A stretch of DNA of 64,000 bases, taken from contig VXAZ01007911.1 in the NCBI GenBank assembly GCA_013399875.1, positions 337,995-401,994 on the forward strand, written 5' to 3'. Positions 38,961-50,600 of the stretch are shown here, piece after piece. Source of the stretch: Gymnorhina tibicen. Lineage: Eukaryota > Chordata > Aves > Passeriformes > Artamidae. Each line of letters starts with the position of its first letter. The first letter of the stretch is position 1. Below the pieces are notes generated by a model, which worked only from the letters and a program-made list of their open reading frames with translations, was not told the DNA's origin and made no database searches. The position numbers and the translations under genes were made by a program.

Positions 38961-41927
38961 CTCGTGTGGCCGGAGCGTAAGCCCCAAATAAACTTAATGT
39001 TGAGGGGGGTTGGGGATTGCACAAACACCACAGAATTGTGGTTTTGAAGCAAAAAAAAACCGGACCTAACAGGGATCATGTGTCTCCCACAGGCCGTGGA
39101 GGTGAATCAGACTGCAAAAAGGATCTTGCTCTTCCCTCCGTAAGAGGAGATGGGAAGTCATAGTCACCCTGCTGGAGAGTTTTCCTTTCATCTCACTTCA
39201 TCCCCATTCCTGCTGTCTCTGGATGGTGTGCTGTAGCCACAGCGGTCTGACCTAACACACCCGTGTCACAGTGCCTTCTCCGTGCTGATCCCAGCGCCAA
39301 GCCAAGACTCCCTCTGATGCAAGTTGGAAACTTCACCAAAGCCCACGGACCAGCAGCGATTAATGTCAGCCAGAGATCTGGCTCACGAAGATCTTAATGC
39401 CTTTGAGCTAGCAAGGCCAAAGGGTAAACAAGCGGTGTTTTACAGTCCCTGTGGATACACAAAACAGAGGACAGAGCAGCCTGGGCTTTGCCAAAGGCCC
39501 AGCCAAAAGAAAGGCCGTGCAGAGGCGTGCGGGACGACAGAGCAAGCTTGCTGAGCTTCTCAAAACCAGCTGCACTCCAGCTTTCCAAGCTGCATGAGTC
39601 CACCCCAAGCCCCAGGAGCACTCGCCTTGCCTGGGAGTACGTGTCATGTTATCCAGATGTTGGAAATCTTGCTTCAAGCACATGTGACCCACTGTGTTTG
39701 GAACAAGCCACCACTGCCAGTTCACTCTTTACTTGTTTCCAAGTGTGTGAATTCCTCTTTTAGCCTGTGGTTTCTGCTAAAGAAGCAGATAAATCGTGGC
39801 TATTTTGCTGGAATGGCTGGATGAGAGGGAGATAGGCACGTAGGAAGTACAGGGCAGTGGCTCATGGCTATTTGCCCACGTTTGGCTTCGTTCACACGAG
39901 GGCCTGGAGCCTCCTTTCCCGGTTCCCAGAACTCGTTAGCCGATGCTTGGCTCTCTCCCCACCCTCCTCCAGCGCCACAGTGCTGCATAAACTTTGGCCC
40001 GGGGTACCCAGCCCCGCTGGGACGAGCGTTTCTCCCTATGTGCACACACAAACCCTCAGGAAAGCAGCCTCCTGAGCTGATATCTTTCTGATGTCCGAGG
40101 AGCCGGATGGGGCATCAGCAGCTTGCCAATGCCGAAACAAAGACCATGTTGCAGCAGCAGGAGGGGACGACTCATGCTCTCGGCTGCACCAAGGGACCCA
40201 GGCCAGCTGCAGACCTCTGCCCCAACCCCAGCTGAGTCTCCCGCTGCCTCTGGGTGTTGGTTCCGCATCTGGAGCAGGCACAGCTTGCCCTCAGTCTCCA
40301 TCCTGTCCGTCTGGAATCGAGGTCACTTGCACGAGGACCTCCTTTACGCTGGCTTCTTGTGCCTGGAGGCTGGGACGGCAGGGAAACCAGGGGGACCGGG
40401 GAGAAACCACCCTCAGTCATTTAAAACAGAACTCTTGAAGAAATACAGCTTCCAAGCAACCCAGCTCTGGAAGCAGAAGTTTTCATGTGGATGGTCGATG
40501 TGCAGATGAACACGAGTTCACTGCCAAGGTTTACTGCAGAGTAAGTAGTGAACGGAACAGCTTACAGCACCTTTGGGGTTATACAGTTCCCTTCTTCATC
40601 TCCAGCACTTGCAGATGATTTCCCCACCTGTTGTCCCTTAACACCCACCAATTCCCACTTTCTTTTTGGCCCAGGCTGGTCAGGAAGACCTCAGGCAAAC
40701 GGTACCAAACTGAACTCGTCGTATTTGAGGAGCGAGCAGTTGGAACAAAAAGTCACCCTTGGTGTAACCTGGCTGTGAGCCTGGCCCTGCCCGTGAGCCC
40801 TCAGGAATGCTGCAGCAGAAAGGTGGTGCCTGGGGCGGGAAATCCTTCAGTGCTCTGGTGAGGTGACCTCAAGACCAGAGTCAAACAGCGGCTTGGTGGC
40901 CACACAGGCTGCCTTTTGCATAGACTACGGAGGGTCAGGAGGGCTTTGTTGCTTGATAAATCCAGTTCAGGTCCAGGATACCTCTGCCCAACAGCTGCGA
41001 GCCAGCCTGTTTTTTTCAGGATGCTCAGTGATTGCCAACATTTTGTCTGGGAAAAATGAAACTTGGGCGTGTCTGTGTGTGCGGCTGCCATGCTGATTAA
41101 TTAAATCTCCTTTCTGACTCGGGTCTGGGATTGCCCTTCTGCCAAATGATCTGGGAGCAGCATGGAAGGGGAGAGCTCCACAGCACTGGCACCAGCCAGC
41201 GCTTCCAGACACCCTAAGCTGTGCAAACCCAAGGCAGGTGTGATGCTGATGGGAAGCCTTGAGCCAGGGCAGCTCACAGGAAAATATTTTTCTTCTCCTC
41301 TCACGGGATGTGAACCACACATGGAAGTCTCATGCTTTGTAAAAGGAAAGAGAAACCAAAGGGACTCCAGCAGTTATACAACATGCAGGAGCTGTTTGAG
41401 AGCTGCCTTCTGAAGGATTAGCTACAAATCCTTGTTCCCTTTACAGCCGTAGCCTTGTGTCTGTGCTCATCCTGTAAAGCAGTGTAGAAATGAATAAATA
41501 AAAAGGACAGCATTAAGTAACACAGGAACTCTCGTGTCCATGTGGTATTGCCTGCATCATCCAGATGGAAAGTATCTGTCTAGACAAATCTGGGAATTAT
41601 GCAAGCTCAGAATTCCTGAAGAGCCCTTCCTTTCCAACATCATGAAACATTTGCAGTACCCACTGAAAATACGCACAGAAAAACACGGTGGGGGAAAAGC
41701 CCTTCAATTCCAACAACCAGGAAACGTAAATGCTAGCAGTATGTTGGATGAGGGAAGGTATAAACGTGGGAATATGGAGCGATGTCCCTGCTGTGTGCAC
41801 GCTGACTCATCGGCTGCCCCGAGGAGCCAGGTTCATCCCTGGTACTCACTCCTGTCTCAGCAGAAGTGGAGCAGGCTCTGTTGTGCTGCTTGTGGTTCTC
41901 TGCTGCCTGATGCCCTGGACAAGGCAC

Positions 41928-41969
41928 AGAGCTGCTTGTTTCCACTTTTCCAGAGCTGTTTGTTTCCAC
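41928..41969. repeat. 24-base-period direct repeat with FOX-like motifs
   Basis: AGAGCTGCTTGTTTCCAC and AGAGCTGTTTGTTTCCAC (17 of 18 identical) begin 24 bases apart. Each contains a TTGTTTCC forkhead-type core. Confidence 0.8.
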
Positions 41970-42917
41970 GGTGCTCAGACAAGCAGAAGGAATGAAAACA
42001 AAGAGGGAAAGATGGGCTGTCCTGGTGCAAGCCACCACAGAATAAAAATAAATCACTCTTGGCCTGGAAGAGCAAAAAGAAAAGCAGAACAGAAAACATG
42101 GAAATCCCACTCTGGCCCAGAAGCCTCTGCTGGCTCTGAGCAGCGCCCAGGGATCACCAGGGCTGGGAGTTTAGCACAACTCTAGAGTTGTAGTGACCCT
42201 TTTTGGTATTCTTGAGAAACAACGGCCCAGCCAGAGGAGACAGAAGAATGAAGCAGGCAGGAACCCTCCCTGCAGAGCAGTGCAACCCAGGAAAAAAATA
42301 ACACATTTCTCAGTAGTGTATGAAGAAAAATCATTTTTAAAAGAGCACAGGTCGTGAGCCAGCAGTCATCCAGTTTGTGACAGTTTTACCACTGACTCCA
42401 GGGGGACAGGATCAAACCCTCGAGGGCGCATCCGAACAGAAGCCTCACTTGCGTTCAGTTTGGGGTCACGTTGGAGGAAAAGGGCTGTTTATCAATCCGG
42501 CCTGGCCCCTTCAGTCCTGCAAAGGAGAGAGAGAGCATCCTGTCAATTCTGTCCTCCCAGGCCTAGGAGAGAAAGAGTAAAGAGCAATTGGGAGGATGAG
42601 TGATGAAACAACCAGTTGTACCACTGTTTGGGGGCAATCAGGGCAATATTTATGCAGGGCCAGCGGGCCGCAGCAGGACACTGTGCCCGAGCCACCGTTG
42701 GATCAGCAGCCCGGAAAGCAGATGTGCCAATTTCCTGTCCTTGATGATGATGGGCCCTAATTACGCCAGAGCTGTGGCAATGTCCTTTCTTGTGCGTGAC
42801 CCCTAATTTGGTTTCATGAAGTCATCTGTGCCAGGTTCTTCCGGCTGCAAGGCTGGGGCGAGTGACAGTCACGGAGAGCCGTGTGCTCTGTGTGCCCAAA
42901 CACCTGGCCCATGCTTC

Positions 42918-42953
42918 GAACAAACAAAATTCAACTGGGAACAAACAAAATTC
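42918..42953. repeat. 21-base-period direct repeat with FOX-like motifs
   Basis: GAACAAACAAAATTC occurs twice, perfectly, with starts 21 bases apart. AACAAACA is a forkhead-type core in the opposite orientation to the pair at 41.9 kb. Confidence 0.85.
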
Positions 42954-43503
42954 GGGCAACCCACTGGGATTTGGGTCAGTTGCTTGGCTTGTTTTACCTC
43001 TTGCAGGTTATCATGCCGGCTGACAGGGAGCTGTGTGCTGGGGGGAACATTCCAAGACAGGTGTAGGCACTCCACAGAGACCAGCACTTAAGAGACTGTT
43101 CCTTTGTGGGGGGATGAATTTTGGAACTGGGGGGGGGGAAGCACACTCCCTTTTGTTTTTTCACCAGGGAGACTCCCTTGCTGGTATTGCTGCTGGTGCT
43201 TTTTTCAACTTTTCACCATTCCTTTCCCTGGTTTTTGCAAGTTTATTTGGGTTTTTTCTTTCCCCTTTTTTTTCTCTTTTTCTTTCCCCCTCATCACTTG
43301 AGGGGTTCCCCAATTTTGACGTTTCCCAGTGGAGCATTTATGTAGTTCGTTTATTTATTTAAACAGAGGCTTTTGTAAGTTTGGGAGAGGCTTTTTGGAT
43401 GGTGTTGTGGGGGTTTTTTCAGCTTTTTTCTTGTGTGACATTTTGAGGAAGCTTCTTGGGGCTTAGAATTTTTATTTATTTTTTCTTCCCTTCTTTCCCC
43501 CAG

Positions 43504-43713
43504 CAGCTCTTTGTGGAATTAGACATTTGTCTTTTCAAAGCAGGTCCTGCTTTGCATGGGTAAGGTCACTGCTCCTGATTGCTCCTGGACCCAGCCGCAC
43601 CAGCAGGAGCTTTTAATTGTTCCCTGATTGTGGGACTGATTATTGTACCGGCAACTCCCATCTCTATTCCTGGAGATCACCTGGGCTTGCTGCTGCTGCT
43701 GCTGCTGCTGCTG
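43504..43713 (+). other. Possible non-coding exon (weak support)
   Basis: A long pyrimidine tract ending TTCTTTCCCCCAG is followed by 210 bases. These close with a (CTG)8 run that directly abuts GTGAGAG, a good donor. Two more donor-like sites, CAG|GTGAGA (43903/43904) and CAG|GTAAGA (44045/44046), lie just downstream. No protein family is recognised. It could be part of a lncRNA, an upstream PRDM8 leader exon, or chance in a G-rich strand. Confidence 0.25.
43690..43713. repeat. (CTG)8 microsatellite
   Basis: Eight perfect CTG units, immediately followed by the donor-like GTGAGAG. Confidence 0.95.
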
Positions 43714-44554
43714 GTGAGAGAGGATGGTGCTTGAGAGTTTGGCGCAGAAGTACTGTGAAGGTTTGCAGGGCACTGAGAGGTGGAGATACTACTCCCAGGA
43801 CATCAGGGATGTGCAGTGGGGGCTTGGTGGCCACATGGTACCTGCTTCTTCCTGTGCCTCGTGGAGCAGGTGCTGTCCTGAGGAAGATGTGGTGCTGGCA
43901 CAGGTGAGACTGGGTTCTGGCCTGTGGGAGCCTGGTAGAGGAAAGAACTGGAGGAGGAGGGTTTTGGGGCTGTGTAGCACCACCTGAGGAGCAGGTGGGG
44001 AGATGCCAGACTTTTGGTGGAGCTTCTGCGGTGACCTGCCTGCAGGTAAGAGTCAGGACACATGGGAAGAGGGCTGACTGGAGGTGGTGCTGCCGTGAAA
44101 GGGGACAGAGGCTCCACAGTGGGGCTGGGTGGCAGCTTGTGCCGCCTGGAAGCTGGAGAAGGCCTCTGACCCTGCTTTTTGTAGCAAGTGAGGGAAGGAG
44201 CACTGTGGAGTGAGGCTCTAGGTGCCGGGCATGCAGACTGGGGGGGACTGGAGAGCCCTTGGGAGGGATCAAACCGCTCCAAGGAATGCTTGAGCAGGTC
44301 CATGTGGCATGGCAAGTGTGGGAAGAGCAGAACTTGCAACTGTCCCTGCTGGTTCAGGATGCCATGTGGACACTGGGGTGGATGGATCTGGGATCACTGC
44401 GAGAAGGATTACCCTCTGGGTGCAAAGCTCCTCAGGGGCGGGCCAGCTGTTGTGCCTGAGGCTGGGAGAGGCGGGCATCAGGATGTAGGGGAACTTTGTC
44501 GCCACACAGCTAGAGCTGAACACTGGGGCGGGATAGACATAGAGGTGCAGTCAG
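43714..44554. other. G-rich intergenic sequence, no gene recognised
   Basis: The plus strand is G-rich and free of stops over long stretches, giving overlapping open frames of up to about 200 codons on both strands. None resembles a known protein. Its composition explains the frames. Confidence 0.6.
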
Positions 44555-44698
44555 GATCACAATCACAGAATATTCTGAGTTGGAAGGGACCCACGAGGAT
44601 CATGGAGTCCAATTCTTCAGTGAATGGCCCATATGGGCATGGAACCCACAACCCTGGCACTTTTAGCACCAGGCTCTCACCAACTGAGCTAATCTGGG
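44555..44698 (-). mobile_element. TguSINE1-like SINE (tRNA-Ile head, CR1 tail)
   Basis: Read on the minus strand, the element starts with a tRNA-like part at about 44697-44625. It has an A-box-like TTAGCTCAGTTGGTGAGAG, then GTGCTAAAAGTGCCAGGG, then a B-box-like GGGTTCCATGCCC, and ends in GGGCCA, which closely follows tRNA-Ile. A CR1-type tail follows: GATCCTCGTGGGTCCCTTCC, AACTCAGAATATTCTGTGA and a degenerate ATTCTGTGA-type terminal repeat. GTCAG occurs on both sides (44550-44554 and 44699-44703) as a possible short target duplication. tRNA-Ile/CR1 chimeras of this design are known as TguSINE1 in passerine birds. The anticodon loop and T-arm carry changes, so it is a dead copy, not a tRNA gene. 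Confidence 0.88.
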
Positions 44699-47600
44699 GT
44701 CAGCTCCCTTTGGGGTTTTAAGGCCTGACTCGTCAGAGACATAGTTCTTTGATCTGGACTTGGCATTGACCACGCTTTGAGCAGGAGGTAAAACCGTCAG
44801 AGGTACTTTCCAACCTGATTGGGTGATTTTCCTTCTTGCCTGCACTTGGCTGCAGCACTGTTCCACTGCCCACTGTGTAACTTCAGGTTAGTGAAGATTT
44901 GTACACCAAACTCTGGCCAGACCTTCTAGAGAATATGCTTGGGGAAACACCACATTCAGAAGGTAGGATGGGATTTTTATTGCAGTCAGCTCCTGGTTCT
45001 GCTGCTGTCAGACCGCAGGGCAGGAAGGGCGCGTGTGGGAGTGTTTGCTGGCTGACTCACGGCCCTGCCTGGTTATTCACCAGCCAAATCGCACCGGTGA
45101 CTTGGCGTGCATCAGCCTTGCCCTGTTCGTGTGAGCTGCTCCCCTGGCTGCCTGGATGACAAGTGTTTCTGATCACCAGTGTGACTGTGCTGGCCTTAAG
45201 ACAGGAGTGAAGCAGCTGGGATGTGTCTTATCTGACCAGTGTTTACATCTGTGGGACTCTGAATTACCTTTTCCTCAATTTCTCCACATGTAAAAAGTTT
45301 AACTTGTACTATATGCACTCGTGTCCTGTTGTTTGTCATCCAAGATTTTTTCCTGTTCTCTTCCTATGTCTGGGCAATTAGGATGGGTGGAGGTGGAGCA
45401 GTGCTGACTGGATTGCAGGCTTCATTTTCTGTGGTGCTGTTGTCAGAGCAGCAAATGCTACAAGGGCAGGAGGGGTCATGTCCCTTCCCCCAGGGAAAAG
45501 CAGGTGAAGCAGCTTGGCAAGGGCTTAGTATGTTTTCATGGATCAGCTTAGTGGGGTGTAGAATGTGGTGTGCTTGGCATTGCTTTTGGGGAACAGTTAT
45601 AGTCGCCACACAGTAATAGCCACGGGAAGAGAGCTGGGGTACTACACCGTCATCCCCGTGGGGCAGTATTTTCATGTTCATACTGAATTCTTGTGCCTGT
45701 AAGAAGGCCTTTTAAAGGAAACGTTTTGCTCGGCAAAGCTAATGAAGAAGCAAAAGAGCTCATGGTACAATGGCACCGTGGTACCATAGCCCAAGACGCC
45801 TGTCGTGAAGCATGTTGAACAGGAAGGGCCTTCAGTCCCTGCTGAGGATATGCAAAGATGTGGTTTAGTTCCTTGGAAAACTCATTTCCTGAGTCGGAGA
45901 CGGTGATGAGTCGGCATGTGTTCACCTGGGAAGCTCATCTTGTGGCACAGACAAGCCATGGTTCATAAGGACCTCAGGAGCTTCCTGTCAGTCCTGTGCT
46001 CTCCCTCTCCCTCTACTCCGGAGCATTTACTTGTTTTCTTGTTGTTCCAGGATTTTGTGCTCCTGCCCTCGCAAGAACCATCAGAACCAGCTGCACCTCG
46101 GAGAGCGAGCCAGAGTCACTGTGGGCTTGGAAAAGTCCTGGGTGCATGCAGAGCGCAAGAAATGGGAGTTGGTGTCAGCTGCAGTGAGTGGGCAGATGTT
46201 CCAGGTAGACGGGGGTTGTTTGGAACCGGTCTAGTGCTCTGCAATTAGAGTTATGCCCTTGGAAATAAATTTTACTGGGGAACTCATCAGCGGGGATCGG
46301 TGTGCCAGCAATGCCTGTCCCCTCCAGGACTGCACTGCAATCTCAGCCTGTGTTCTCAGCACCTTCCCTGTTACCTGCATGTCCCCCGAGTGCTTGCTCA
46401 GGCTGGAACTGTGGGAAATGGCAGTCGGTTCTCCGGAGATCGGCTGGGAGAGGTGAACAGTGTGCACCCCCGAGTTTGCTGTGCTCAGCATATTTTCTCC
46501 CAGTAGTTTTGGAGCTGCTTTGCAGGCACCAAGTGCAAGGCTGGCCACAGGCAGGAGTTAGAGAGAGAGCACAGCTACTCTGAGCTAGAAACATGGCAAC
46601 TGCTCGTCAGCACTGTCCGTCCTTATCTGCAGGAAGTAAGGAATAACCCCCATAAGTCCTATCCTATAAATCAAACCCTACAGAGCTCAGCTCTCATGAG
46701 CCACGTCACAGATCCTGGATGAGCAACAGGGAAAGGTGCAGCTGAGTCACCAGCAGGGAGTCGGCACCCTACTGCCTCAGGACAGCTGTCTGTACACACA
46801 AACAGCAGCCTGCTCTGTCCTTGTCTTAAGACACACTGTAGACACTTTTCCAGATGGGCAGGTAACGTTAGTGCAAGGTGTGACACTGGATGTGCATGTT
46901 AGTGACATGTTTGAGTGAGAATGCTGAGTGGAGCTGCTGTTGTCTGAGGAATCAACAGGAACATGGATCTGAGAGAAGGTCCAAGTCTCCTAGAGATTGC
47001 TAGCCAGTGTGGGCATGTGTTAGCAAGGTTGAGTGGCCACAGCTTCACCACTGGTTCCTTGCAGCCACGGCAGCAAACCTTGCAGGTTAATATTCACTTT
47101 TCCAGTTTCACTTTTACTGGAGTCTGCCGGTGCGGTCACTGGGGGAAAGGAGTGTGTGTGGGGAGGTGTGGACTGTAATGCTGCGTCCCGGCAGCACAGG
47201 GAAACTGAGTCTGTACAGCATCCCGAGTGTCTGGATACATCACCCAAACTAAACCTCACCTGTAACTGGAAGCCAACATAAAAATAATGGCAAGTTTCTC
47301 TGGGGCCTTGGCTTGGGTTCTCCCCCTGTCCTGCCGTACAGAAATATGGGCCATCTCTGCTGCTGTGTGGTGAGAGACAGTTCCCATCTTCAGGTGGAGA
47401 TTTTAATGTGTAACAAGAAACACCAAACAGAACACTAAAAACACCCAAAAAAACCCCCAAACCAGTTTTTCAGCTGTTGTGCTGGGGAAATTTTCATTCA
47501 GCATCTTGTAGGAAGTGTTTCATGTCTTGCAGAATGAAAGTTACTGAAATGTAGCTCATCAAGGCAGAATGCTGTGATATAATTTAGAAGCTCATTAGAG

Positions 47601-50600
47601 ATCATAATCACAGTGACAGATGTTGGTGGGAAGTAGGAACCATCACAAAGATAAATAGGGAGCTGTTTGTCATGAGGGTATTAGATCATATGGGGGCAAC
47701 ATTTTCTGAGATACCTAAGGGGCTCGCTTATCACTTGGAGGTTTCCATCTAGGTTTCTTAGTGTATAAATCGCTTGGAAAATAAGACTGAAGCATTCAAA
47801 TATTGAAAGGCCTTTTGAAGACTTTGCTTGTAAGAGTCATAAATTGAAATTGTGTCTGCTAACCCATGCCAAAGCAGGGCATGCCCTTCTCTTGGGTGAG
47901 CTATGCATACCACAGCATCTCGGAGTGTCAAATGCTGTGGGATGGGAGCTGTGAGGTGGGAGAGCTGTGCCTGAGTAAGGAGCAATGGAAGCAGCTGGAT
48001 TGTGCAGGTAGCTGGAGCATGGGCTGGTGGCATGTGCTGCAGAGAAGAAGGCTTTTAAGGGCCGCCCAAAGGTGTTACTTGGCCTGTTACTGGGGTAAGT
48101 GTGAAATCATCACCAGAGTTGGAGAGGTGCGCTCTTCCTTTGTGCCACCCACTTCCTCTGGGTTGCGCCATCGAGATTGAGACAGATTCTGCAGATCCCG
48201 TGCACGAGGAGTGACTCAGATGCGGATGCCAGAGTGAGAGGCTCGTGCATGCGCAGCTCCGTGGGGACGGAGCAGGAATCCCGGTCTGTCGGAAATCCTG
48301 AGTGGCGGGGCCAGAGTGGGGGTTGAGCCCCACTTGCTATTGCTCCTGTGTGATTTGGAAGTGCAGAGATGGAAAGGGGGCCGGTCGCCAGCCTTGGGAA
48401 GTGGAACTCAGGGGCCTCAGTAGTGGAAGTAGGTTAACAGAATCATCATTAGACTGTGCTGGCATGTGGGCTCACTGGGGTGTGAAGTCACCTGATGGAA
48501 GCATTGCCCAATAACGGAAATTTCCTAGCAGAAAATGAGCTTTTGTTGCTGCAGTGCTGTTCTTCTGAGGTGTTCCATCTGCTTTACAAAGAGTGTCTGA
48601 CTGAGCCCAGCAACGCTTCCATGAGAACAGCATCTCTAGTGACAGCTTCCAGCTGTCTAGCAGATGAGAGCACCCAGGTGTAATGGCAAACAGGGAGGGA
48701 ATTATAACCATCCCGTTTTGCTGAGGGAGGCGTGCTCTTGCAAGACCAAAAGGGAACACCTAGTAGGTCTGTTTGACAGCTGAATGTCCTTAAGTAGGTG
48801 CTAAAAATGTGGGTGTGGAGTGTGCTGTAAGTTCATACAAGCAAATATAAGAGAATAAATCCAAACAGTTGGATTAATTTTACCTTTGGAATGTGGGCTA
48901 AGCAGTTTTAGACAGTTGCTCCGCATGATCTTTAAACTCTTGTGTTAAAAAGAGGAGAGCCCAGAAGGACCATCTCGCAGCTCAGCCTGGCACAGCCGTC
49001 CCGGCTCTCGGTGGCCCTGGCAGGGCAGGAGGGGCTGCCATGTGCCACAGGGCACAGAATGCAGTCAGAGCCCTGAGCTGGCGCTGTGGCACAGATGATC
49101 TCCATAAACTGTGATGACATTAATCTAATGTATGCGTTCTCCTACGAATGTGAATACCAACAAATACAAATTCCATGCAAATCAGGCGCTCACGCAGTAT
49201 GTGCAAGTGGCTGAACATCTGAGGACTCAAATATTATATCAGAAGTTGTTTGCAGACGTGCCTGTTCCAAAATTTGCCGTTACACTGCCCTTCTGTGTTC
49301 CCATGGGAACTCTCAGGTAAGGGAGAGATGTGCTCCGGCTAAAAGAAGTTTGTGAAGTAAAAGCTGGCTTCCCTGCTGGATTCCTCCTCCTTCCCCAAGC
49401 CTGCAGCTCCTTCAGATGCCCAGCTGCCTGGAAAGACTCCCCCCAGCCTCTGTGGTTCCCTCTTGGGGTGGGGGAAAGGTGGATCTTAAGCGTTCCTCAG
49501 AAAAGGAAGCGGTACCCTCTGCCAACTGGCAAAGAGCAAGTGCTGGCACTAACTGCGGGAGAGAAATTATTCACTCGTTCTGCAGGAGCACGTACTGGGA
49601 ATCCCTCTCCAAGTCCTTGCCTGGCTCTTCCAGCTGTGCCTGCTGCAGCCCAGGTGCTTGAAGGGGCTTGGCGGTGTGTGTCCCAAAGGGGCCAGGAAAC
49701 TCCTTGGGATAGTGTCTCTCAGGTGAGAAACCTTTGCATCTCTCAACTGAACAAGGAGGGAAGCAGAGGGCAGCTGAGAGCTTTGCAAGAGGCTGCAGGA
49801 AGGGAAGGAGGGAGTGAATTTACTGCCCCTGTGCCCTCAGCCAGCACCACAGGGAATTCAGTTTGCAACAGGAAAAGAAAAAGGTAGGAACAAGTGTGAA
49901 GTGTACAAGAACACCAAGTATAAAACCCCATAGTCCGTGTTTTGGGGTTGGTTTTTTTTTTAGTTGTTGGGGAAAGCTCAAGGGTTTCAAAATGGAACTG
50001 GATCTTGTAAAACAAGAGTATGATGGATGCAGCAGGGTTCATAGAAATGTCCCAGGAAGAACAGGGGAAAAATAACCCAGCAGCTCACGTGCAGGCAGTC
50101 AGAGGTGATGCGATCCATGTGGAGGGACTGGGGTGCAGAGACGTGGACCTCAATGAAAAGAAGCAATAGGAGAGGCAGAAGGATGTGTTGTTGTAAATAC
50201 CAAACCGCTCAGGTTATTCTTTCCTCCTGAAGCCATCGTTGCTTGTGCAATCAAGACAGGGGATTTAGGAGAGGGAGCAAGCCTGTCCAGGGGGTTATAT
50301 CCCACATGAAGACTGTTCCCCCTTAAAAGTGGTCAGATTTTGTGATGGTACAGGGAGACTGCAGATGGGAGCTGTGAATGGCCCTGGAGAGGGGCCTGTC
50401 CCGGCAGTGGCAGTGGGTGCTTGCCTGGCTGCAGAAAGGGGGTGCGTCCAGAGCACGGGAGTACGGCTTAGAGGGGCGGTTGGGTTTCCTCTGCTCATCT
50501 AGAGCTCATGGACATGATGAACAATGTACCATGAGACCCCCTGCCAGCTTTCCCCTCACTATCCCCTCTATGCCCTCGGCTGCTCAGAGGGTTCCAGGGG

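Larger units (their letters stand above)
38961..43503. other. Intergenic, no gene recognised
   Basis: The 5' flank of ANTXR2. Open frames of 60 to 150 codons on both strands show no family motif and no consistent splice signals. The only structured items are two direct repeats carrying FOX-like motifs, at 41928-41969 and 42918-42953, and a T/C-rich tract at about 43230-43300. Confidence 0.7.

Noticed and set aside
38032..39079. Open frames of up to 330 codons on both strands spanning the gap.
   Set aside because: Most of their length is unknown residues from the N run; the ends are GC-rich compositional translation.
43664..44339. Pro/Ser-rich minus-strand frames of 178 and 202 codons near the CTG repeat.
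   Set aside because: They arise from a G-rich plus strand that lacks stops when read in reverse. No retroviral or cellular motif was recognised.
44625..44697. Possible tRNA-Ile gene on the minus strand.
   Set aside because: It is fused to a CR1-type tail, and the acceptor stem and anticodon region have diverged. It is the head of a SINE.
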